Below, piece after piece: positions 56,030 through 64,000 of a stretch of DNA of 64,000 nt. Position 1 is the stretch's first letter. Each line of letters begins with the position of its first letter. This DNA is from Terfezia claveryi (lineage: Eukaryota > Ascomycota > Pezizomycetes > Pezizales > Pezizaceae): NCBI GenBank assembly GCA_015179025.1, contig WHUX01000044.1, forward strand, positions 124,001 to 188,000, given 5' to 3'. Below the pieces are notes generated by a model that saw only the letters and a program-made list of their open reading frames with translations, was not told where the DNA came from and ran no database searches. The position numbers were made by a program, and so were the translations under genes.

Positions 56030-58099
56030 ATGACTGGGAGACAAACCCCAGAGCTTTCGGCCTCGAACGCATCAACCTCAGGACAAGGCTCGAAGCAATC
56101 AACCACAGATCCCCAACCCAAGCCCCCAGGTGTCTCCATTATAGCTCACCTCTCTACTGTGACTGCAGTCCCCCAGCAATCAAATACAGGCTGTCTGATC
56201 CAGCCATTGGCAGTGAAGAATAGAAAGCGGGACGTGGCTACTGCGACCCCATCTCGCCCCACCAAGGCCCATCGGCTACCATACCGGCTTGAACAAGAGA
56301 ACCGTGGACCCTTGCCCTCAGCTTCACCAAGGCCTCAAATAGACGGGAACACTTTAGTTTATCCCCTCGACAACACGCCAGGCGTATGGGATACTCAACA
56401 AGAGTCACCTCTAACGAAGCAGTTGGCACCTCTGTGTGTCTTACAACAAATTATTGAAAATCCACAAGGCCAGGCTCAGACTAAGCCCAGGTCTTCTGTT
56501 TCTAAAGACACTAAACTATCAACCAAGCAGTCTGTGGAGGCTATTCGCTACGAACATTCCTCGAGCTCTCAGTTTCAATCTAGGCTAAAGATGGGTCAAT
56601 TACTCCCCCAAACTGCTGCCCTAAAGCCAGCCGAAAGGCTTGATGTAATTCAAGGTACTGTAGTGAACTTCTTAGGACACCGAGTTTTGATATGAAGCAC
56701 ATTCTGACGTTGAATCCCAGAGTTTACCACGCTAGGCCCAGCGATGCAGGAACCTCCTTCATCCGCAGTTGGAGGCGGTACACTTCCTGAATCTGCATCC
56801 ACGGATACCCCCAAGAATCTCCCGGCTCGAAGGCTCCGGAAGCGAAGAAACCCTGAGATAACCACAGCTACCGCTAACGCCATTCCAAGTCCACCACGTC
56901 AGCCGTCAGTTGAAAGAAATATCGTTCCGGTTCGAGTTACTAGGGCGTTTGCTGCGGGTACTCGGCCTACACCAACTACTGATGGTCCATATGTACGTAG
57001 ATATGCGAAGAAAAGTGAGATAGTTACAGAGAGCACGCTGCCCAAGTTCAGCATGCCTACTAGCACATTCGACCCAGACACAATAGTTCTGCAATATACA
57101 GGCAAGGCAAAGGTGGCAATGCAATCGACTAAGATTATGGGGGACAAAGAACAAACAGGAGACTTATCACGAAATGCAGAAGTTAACGTGGAGGTTGGTC
57201 CACCTGGACCACAAAAGAGAACTTCGAGGAGCAAGGCAAGAAAGCGTATCTCGGATTCCAGTGTGGAGGAGGATGTTATCCAAGCCAGGAATAAAAAGGG
57301 GAACGCACGGCCGAAAGCAGGGTTCGATGGGAGTGATTCATCAACCCCAGTAGAACGATTGGCAGAACTCTCCAATGCTTCTCAGAGAGTTCCTTCATCA
57401 GGATCATCTGAAGATGAACGACAACTTTCGGACCGGAGGCTCCAAGTGAGCCCTGACTTCGAGCCCTTTCGAGAATCCATTCGAGAGCCGTATACAAGTA
57501 CTTTCTTCACTCCTCACCTGGATGATTATGATCTTCCGGCCTCGGTTCGAAGACCCCCACTATACTATCATACGGACTTGCCAAGCCACCCTCCAGTTCC
57601 CGATAGATCTCTATCGACTCCAGTGAGCCTGGTGACTGGTATAGTCGATATAGGTATTCAAAGCGCCATGCATACTCCAGATGGGCTTGATAATGCTGAA
57701 ATCGCAAAGCTTCTGGAGCCAATGACAGACACGGAGGGTGAGGGTGATGGCGATGGTACTCTTGCAGCTGAGTCCGATAGTGATTCCCGGGGTGCATCAA
57801 ACTCGATTGTCAGATTTCCGAGGGATGCGACCGAGGAGATGGCGACAGAATACGCGGCATTGAAGCGAGTGGTAAAGGCTGGCTTAGAGCAGCAGAAGGA
57901 AGTTCAGAGGAAGCTTGACGCTAGCCTAGAGGACCAGATGAAAATGGTAAAAGCTCAAGAGGACTTCGAGAAGGCGGAACAATGGGGCGAGAGGAGTGGT
58001 CCTGCAAGGTGGGCGGGAACGAGGTCAAGGGGTGGAATGACGGCGGACGGTCCCGACTTCTTGGAGTACTTGAGGGCAAAGGCCAAGGAGGATCGGTAG
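56030..58099 (+). CDS. Large disordered orphan protein with C-terminal coiled coil, about 662 aa (two exons)
   Basis: Exons 56030-56654 and 56736-58099 join in phase (CAA G|GC CCA) across an 81-bp intron with donor GTACTG and acceptor CTAG. Without splicing they would be two ORFs of 221 and 451 aa. The chain is Ser/Pro/Thr/Arg-rich and mostly disordered, with basic clusters typical of nuclear proteins (RRLRKRRNPE and KARKRISDSS), acidic patches, and a C-terminal helical segment (EYAALKRVVKAGLEQQKEVQ) ending in FLEYLRAKAKEDR. No catalytic or DNA-binding domain is recognised. A nuclear or chromatin-associated role is only a guess from composition. The promoter contains the dispersed-motif cluster and hairpin. 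Confidence 0.58.
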
Positions 58100-59314
58100 G
58101 ATAGAGAAGATTGCAAAGAAGCTAGATTTCGTGGAACTTTATCCACTATCAGAGGTTTACAATGGTAGGATTTATCTAGATCTAGTATGACAGTTGTTTT
58201 GTGTTTTCTTTTGGCTTTGTTTCGGGAGTTTGAGCTCATGTGACCGGGTCATTGCACTTTTCTAGGTCCTCTATGCCCAGATTTTGCTGTGTTCTGGGTT
58301 GTCTGGATTGCACATTGTGGTTAAGATGTAGAATTGGATAGCATTTTCTATTCATTGATCCAGGGGGATAGTTGATTGTTTTGAGATATTACAAGTACGG
58401 TCACAAGGGGTAGTGTCCCTTTAAAATCATGATTATCATCCTATGTTTTAGTTTCGATTTTGTTTAAATCAACAGCATCTAACGTACGTACCCGTACCCA
58501 CATGTACAGTACTGCTTGAAAAAGTTGTTTTAGTGTTCTCCTAGATAGCTCATATGTTAGGCTAGCTGACAACCCTCGAGTGTCCCCTTACTGGGACCGA
58601 ATAGGATAATGAGTATCTAAAAAAAAAAAAAAAGACACCCCTCGAGTGACGATGAAAACCGGTAAGGAGGGAAGGAGGGGATGAGCCACGAGGAAGCAAA
58701 TGAGGGGGAAGCTTCAATAATACAGTGCGCACCCTTTTCAATGCATCTATCACACTGCTGTATGTATCACCAGAAATAGCGGGAGCTTAGGCTGGCGCTA
58801 AATATTATGCAGGGGGGTGCGTAAAGGCTTTTCCCCATGCACTTGTAGGTATGTGAGAAGTAAGAGTGATGACCTTACATAGATATCGGCTGCGGCTCGA
58901 ATTGTTATCTAACTTAGATCCAATAGATATTCCATCTTAGACTTGTGCCAATTAGACTGCTTGTCCAGCTATCATTGGCTGGCTGCTAACTGCCCTTTCG
59001 TATATCTATAACTTGCCTTCCTCCTTGGGGCGAAACTGTCCTTTGGTAGCTAACTATACATCTATACACAAAATTCCCGGCGTCTGGGAAATTCACTAAA
59101 ATTCATCAACCCCATGAATTTTGCCTGGTGCTTTTAAAATCATAAAATCAATATCTGGGGTTTTATTTGACATTACGAAAAGCCCGAGCAGGGCAATAGA
59201 GTCAACAAATGTACAGCACCAGCGCCACTAAAAGCTGAGCGTAAATAATTGCCATCGAAATTTGTATGGGAAGATATATAGGAACCACAACCAACCCAAA
59301 TTGTGAACTGTATA
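58100..59314. other. Intergenic region
   Basis: The 3' flank of the 56-kb gene, an A14 run (58620-58634), a degenerate copy of the dispersed motif (GTGCCAATTAGACT, about 58945-58958) and AT-rich DNA up to element A. No gene is supported. Confidence 0.4.
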
Positions 59315-60270
59315 TGTTCTGGGCCGCTCGCAGGCATCGGCCGCCCGCGGGCAGCATATGCCTCCCGTAGGCAATTAATATAATTCCTCAATTTGGTAAC
59401 TGCGAATCTAACAAAACATTCTGCTACACTCAAAAAAACACCCTGTGAAGTCATTTTTGACCACCCCTTCCACATCACAGGGAGACGGCAGACATTGGAC
59501 AAGGGGAGAATTCCGGAAAAATTACCTCAAGCCCTTCAAATAATAAAATACATGCTTGTGTAGTTAACAACTCATCACTCTCATCTCTGATGATACAATT
59601 AGTTTCTTATCTACGGGTTCTTATCTATGGGGTTTTTAATATATGGGGCCTTATGGTTTAGGCTATATAGACCATCTTGTACTAAATATCGATGCGCTAT
59701 ATGGAATTCAGTGAAGTTCGGAATAACCACCATTACAATTTTTTTGTCTACATCTTGTTGCACGATTTATCCCATAAGTAAGAAAAGTGCCAGCTATTTC
59801 TTACTTATAGGATCCAGATAAGGTGCAAAATAGTACTTTCTTAATCGCAGGTACTGATTTATACGCAGATTGCTAAGTATAACTACTGGTGTTTTCGTTT
59901 CAGGTGTTTGCATCTACTCTAAATTGTGATTGCTGATACTTCAAGAATAATCTGAAATTCTCAATTTATTGACATACGAAAGTGTTAACAGATCATGCCT
60001 GTATTAACCTCTCAGCTCCAGCTGAACCAAATTGGAATATAGATGGAGGTCTAATCGACTGGGAAATACATGAATCTATTGCAGTCGCTGGGATAGCTCC
60101 AGCTAGGTATACCGTTATCAATTCTTTTTTGGGGGGTAAATCAGTATTCGTAAACCTTTATCAATAAAAGTGCATTATACACCAAATTGAGTAATTATTT
60201 AAATTGCCCGTGAGCGGCACAGTAGGTATGCCGCCCGCGGGCGGCCGATGCCCGCGAGTGGCCCAGAACA
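59315..60270. mobile_element. Element A: 956-bp TA-flanked inverted-repeat element with GC-rich subterminal palindromes
   Basis: The left end (59315) reads TGTTCTGGGCC, then GCTCGCAGGCATCGGCCGCC and CGCGGGCAGC. The right end (60270) is its reverse complement with small differences, and homology extends about 85-90 bp inward to CTCAATTTGG. TA lies outside both ends (59313-59314 and 60271-60272). The interior is AT-rich, has no transposase, and holds a further palindrome at 59757-59826 around AAGTAAGAAA/TTTCTTACTT. Non-autonomous DNA element; family unknown, TA target preference as in Tc1/mariner. Confidence 0.72.
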
Positions 60271-60272
60271 TA

Positions 60273-61068
60273 CACTCAAACCTTGCTATACCGGACTGCA
60301 TAAATCCGCTGTAATCTGTCCGTATAGCTAATATCCGTTATAGCAAGGCGGGGTAAAAGTATAGAAGTAGAGTGCTTGCAGAGATTGTTTTTTACCTTAC
60401 CTATACAACCGTTCCATGAGCTTGCTTATCACCACCGGAACCAACTCTCAACAAGTAAATACTCTAGTTGAAAATTAGTTGAAGAGTATCTTGACTATAA
60501 TGAAGATGGAGTGAATACTACTATATCTCCAGAGGTCATTAACATTGAAGAGGTATACCTCCAATTACAACTGCTCAAGCACGCTCTCACCTTACTGAGC
60601 TTATTCGGCATTTGGAAGCTCTTACAGTTTCAGAACTTCCTGGAGGAAAGCCCCATCTTAATATCTTTGATATTAGCTATCATCTTGAGCAAGCTCTTAC
60701 TGGCAATATGCATGAGACACGTGTCCAGCGTCTTTATTACTGATTGGTTTTTACCGGTAGTATCTTCATCTCAACGTCTATAAGTGTGGATTATGTTCTA
60801 CTGTTTTGTTCTATAGCTGTTCCATTTCGCGGTTGCGCTATTTTGTATTCTTTCTATGCTATCTTGCTGTTTTGAGGCCTTACTACTGTTACCATTCCGT
60901 TATAGCAATTACATTTACCTGTAATAATCCCTGTAACAATCCCTGTAACCCCTTACCAGCCCATCCGGTATGGTACCTAAATGGTTGAAAATGGAAAATT
61001 TTGACCTGAGCCGTCCAGTATACCAAGGGATCCGCTATAGCGAGGTCCGGTATAGCAAGGTTTGAGTG
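60273..61068 (+). mobile_element. Element B: 796-bp pogo/Tigger-like element, truncated, abutting element A
   Basis: A perfect 24-bp terminal inverted repeat starts CACTCAAACCTTGCTATACC and mirrors 61045-61068. TA flanks both sides (60271-60272 and 61069-61070). The tip style (CA[GC]TCAAACCT...TATANCGG) is that of pogo/Tigger-type elements. On the plus strand the interior reads TAQARSHLTELIRHLEALTV and GGKPHLNIFDISYHLEQALT in a frame interrupted by shifts and stops, which looks like the C-terminal coil of a pogo-type transposase. No DDE core or DNA-binding domain remains, so it is non-autonomous. Confidence 0.75.
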
Positions 61069-61070
61069 TA

Positions 61071-62056
61071 TACATTTATGCGATGCAAAATCTTGTTCCA
61101 TCTGTTTTGCTTCTGAAATATGTCAAATTATTTCCCAATAGTGGTTGTTTTGGTGTAAAACGGCCTAGAACTATATATATCATTAAAACATAAGTGTTAT
61201 ATGTATGTGCCCGGCTTCGGCGTTTGCCAGGGTTTTTTTGATTGCCGAGATCTCAAGATATCCAAGTAAGACACGACGACGTCACAGTACAGAAAATGGT
61301 CTCAGGGTAAGTGTCACACGGGACTATGTAACAGTACTCCGCCACAACCCCACCCAACTCATTGGTCATGCATGGCGGTACGAGAGTACCTAGCCTCCCA
61401 TTCTTACAATAGGCTGTCACGAGACTACATGAGAAATTATGCACTTCGTTCGGGGATTTAGTCGGCATAATTAGCGAGCGACCCAATTACTAGTAGGTAC
61501 TGTGCTCGAAAATATATTTCCACTCCCAACAACTTAATATCCCTAATTGAAGTAATTGACCTTGGAATCTGTATACATGCGCTCTCGCTGATTGATCTTC
61601 CAGGCATGGGGCCGGTCGTAGTTGAGTCTTGCAGAGAATGGAGTTCCAAATTTGAAATGCCTACTTATGCCCACCTGCAGTACTACCTTGCTGGAAGATG
61701 AGTTTTGAAACCTTAACACGTCATTTACCAGATCATGTACAGTACATATTTAGTATGCCTACGTAGTTATTTATTACCATACCCGACTAGGATAACATGT
61801 ATGCCCACAGATGTGTGGTCGAGACACTAGTGGTGGTCAATAAGAGTCTGTAGAACCCTGTATCATGTATGGGAACTGTCTGTGTCACACCTTGGCATCT
61901 TGGCAATAGCGCTTATTGGCCGACGTCACAGAGTTTCAGACCTACCTAGAGCCTGTACTGGTGACGGCAGGTTTTTGTCCCGTCACCTACAGGAAAAAAC
62001 CTGTGACTCCTACAGGATTTCTTGTTCAACTCGCACCGCACAATTCAGCTCGCATA
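61071..62056. other. Intergenic region
   Basis: AT-rich with no supported gene up to the Myb/SANT relic. The coding-like frame of the relic is open back to about 61916 (starting at a TTG), so the gene once may have extended further 5'. A GTGACGG...CCGTCAC palindrome lies at about 61961-61986. Confidence 0.35.
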
Positions 62057-62304
62057 ATGCCGTCTCAACACATCAGCTCATGGTCGAAACCTGAGTCGGA
62101 GCGCTTGGTCGCTTGGATGGAAGATAACAAGAGGAGCTACGGGAAAAGCAAATAACATGGCATAAGCTTATAAAAGCTCAGGTATTCACAGATGAAGAAC
62201 ATATCACTGCGAAGAGAATTACAGATAAAGCAACAAATATGAAGCGATCATTGAAGGAGGCTCAATGCATACGGAAGAAAGAAAGAAATGCAGTACTAGG
62301 ATAG
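62057..62304 (+). pseudogene. Myb/SANT-like DNA-binding domain relic, one frameshift
   Basis: The frame SKPESERLVAWMEDNKRSYGK stops, and reading continues one base over with QITWHKLIKAQVFTDEEHIT then AKRITDKATNMKRSLKEAQ to a stop at 62304. The two parts together form the Trp-spaced trihelix layout typical of fungal Myb/SANT-like domains that accompany transposons or their domesticated genes. One A missing from AAAA at 62144-62147 accounts for the break. The candidate start is the ATG at 62057, or further upstream where no ATG is seen. Probably element-derived. Confidence 0.5.
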
Positions 62305-64000
62305 TTTTGTATATAGGCCTGAAGGAGATCAAACAAGTCCTCAAGATCCCCCTCATAATCATTCTCCTCATCTGATGAAGATGCCAATGTATAGGCACAT
62401 ACGGTATTTTCAGCATCAATTTCGAGTTGATATAGAGCTTGAGCTTTTTCCGTTCTTCGAGGCAATGATTGTAGGTAGTGATGATATCTACGTCATGTCA
62501 CTTACAGGAAATTCATTTAAGCCGGTCAATATGTTTCAGTTATTTTGGTTAGTGCGTGGCTTACGCTAAAAACCTGGTACATGATACAGGATTCTACAGC
62601 AACTTATTGACCACCACTAGTATTAGGATCGCTCTGGCTTCTGAGGAATATACCGGAGCGATCGTACCGAGCCGCCCTATACATACGAATTTCATAGTTT
62701 GTTCAATATTCTATGTTCTACTTACTAGGCCTCTAATATCGAACAGCAGAAGCCCGAATTTTCTTATGTCCTAGCACGGTACTTGCATGGTACTCCATTC
62801 CCGGTATATGAGAAGTCATATGACACTTTCCACTTCTTGTTGCCCAGTCTAAAGCCCACATTTTTGTTGGGCCAAGTTAAGTCGCATAGGGGCTAGAGTT
62901 TTCAGTACAAATGGACCCATGCAACCCAATCTCGTATATTAAATTTGTTAAAAAGTGTAAGGGGGTGGCCATGAGGTTGTTGCAAGTACTAGCGTGAAAT
63001 GTTGTTGTTGCCTCGCCCACAACAAACCTTCGAACCAATTCATTTCGCAATAGACTACATACCTACTTCCATCAGTCCTCCGCGGAAATGAATCCCAATA
63101 GGATTGTTGTTTGGCACGGGAGACTTACCTTAAGCGTGTGATGACAACTACAGGAACTCTTGTCCTACCAAAGGCTGGTTACCAACAATGTACGTATGTA
63201 CATATGTAAAAACCTGAACTTTAGCTCAAATCTCTTTAGTCTTTGAGACTCGAACTCCAATGACGGGGCAATCCATATGCGTGCTGTGGAAGCCACCATA
63301 CCATATGACAAGAGGCCAGGGCACAGAGCCAAAAAAAATCCCGGATAAACCATAGGGTATACAGGTGCTGAGATTTGCCTAACCAAGTAGCATTGAAGTA
63401 GACCTACAGCAAAACCCGAAGCGAGGCCTAGATCTATGATCTCCCGTTTGATCTATAATGATCAAGTCATGCAGACGAGCCATGATATTATAGCAAAGCA
63501 CCAGTGAACGACAGAGGGAGGAGCAATGCAATGAGCTTCTTTCGTATTGTTCAATTCTATAGAACCCTGCCGTGGAAATTGCTGGAAATTTACGAACATA
63601 CATTATTTAATAGAGGTGGTCAATTGTTATTACCAATGAAGCTAATGTTCAATTACGAAGCGCCTTGGCAAAGCAAAACTGCAAATTTTAATTGACCTCT
63701 CCCTCAATTAAATCTTCTGGTTAAGCCTGCTAAGTAACATCGAAATCAAATTGCCACGATTCACGCAACAGGGGGTGTTGCTGAACCACCATTGGGGGAT
63801 AATAGAGCGGCTTATACAGGTGCTTCCCGGAGATAACATGATGTTAGAGCTGCTGGTAGAGGTTTGAATATTGGGTGACGTCGTGATGTTGAGGTGATGT
63901 CGTGATGTTGAAGGGTGAGATCGTGATGTGGACTAGGGTGCTGATTTAATTTTAACTAACCTTAAAATTAGGAGTTCAATCAAATTGCAATTAAGTGCCA
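62305..64000. other. Window-end region without supported genes
   Basis: The ORFs at 62375-62569, 62556-62774, 63165-63386 and 63504-63695 show no motifs. The end carries a short imperfect tandem repeat annotated separately. The sequence is AT-rich. Confidence 0.35.
63873..63932. repeat. Imperfect ~20-bp tandem repeat, three units
   Basis: Three successive units share GTCGTGATGTTGA-type sequence (GTGACGTCGTGATGTTGA, GTGATGTCGTGATGTTGA, GTGAGATCGTGATGTGGA). Confidence 0.7.

Noticed and set aside
62262..62465. Acidic minus-strand ORF (SDEENDYEGDLEDLFDLLQAY) resembling the N-terminus of a Harbinger-type transposase
   Set aside because: It overlaps the convergent Myb-like relic, begins at a TTG and lacks any catalytic region, so the resemblance is too weak.

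Overview
The window looks like nuclear DNA of a filamentous ascomycete (Pezizomycotina). The main reasons are short spliceosomal introns of about 50-140 bp with GTRNGT-like donors and CTAAC/CTAAT-type branch points, and proteins of families I know as fungal: a DUF7580-type protein, a DUF3074 START-like protein, a multi-exon P450, an AcuF-type C2H2 finger protein, a secreted beta-lactamase-like hydrolase and an APH-type kinase. I cannot fix the species. Gene density is low for an ascomycete: about a dozen genes in 64 kb, separated by AT-rich DNA full of decayed mobile elements.

Layout. 0.25-0.38 kb: a cluster of a dispersed hairpin-forming motif. 0.55-2.3 kb (-): broken C2H2 finger gene. 2.9-5.1 kb (+): DUF7580-type gene. 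8.1-10.1 kb (+): nine-exon P450 with one 2-nt frameshift. 10.8-11.4 kb (-): rhodanese-like enzyme. 12.8-16.4 kb (-): a very long secreted beta-lactamase-like protein with a large acidic insertion. 17.1-17.5 kb (-): small conserved membrane-anchored protein. 18.9-27.4 kb: retroelement debris and a 143-bp TA-flanked MITE. 27.4-29.6 kb (+): 734-aa orphan ORF with a 9-bp minisatellite. 32.8-34.6 kb: long-arm inverted-repeat element. 35.2-37.3 kb (+): DUF3074 protein. 38.8-39.5 kb (-): gag-like relic. 40.2-41.6 kb (-): APH-family protein. 43.0-44.75 kb: a second long-arm inverted repeat. 46.6-52.6 kb: an island of small orphan genes. 56.0-58.1 kb (+): a large disordered protein. 59.3-61.1 kb: two DNA elements abutting on one shared TA. 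62.1-62.3 kb: Myb/SANT-like relic.

The genes do not form an obvious pathway; most look like independent loci stranded in repeat-rich DNA. The most unusual feature is in the 46.6-52.6 kb island. Two divergently placed genes share about 300 bp of nearly identical promoter, leader and signal-peptide sequence in inverted orientation, but their mature proteins are unrelated, one reading a different frame of the duplicated start of the gene. This is an effector-like pattern, but its function is unknown.

A second recurring pattern is that otherwise well-preserved genes (C2H2, P450, beta-lactamase-like, Myb-like) are broken by 1-2-nt indels in homopolymer or dinucleotide runs. Either these loci are young pseudogenes or the assembly carries uncorrected small indels. 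Exon coordinates come from reading splice signals and phases by eye, without transcript support. Family assignments are from recognition, without a database search.
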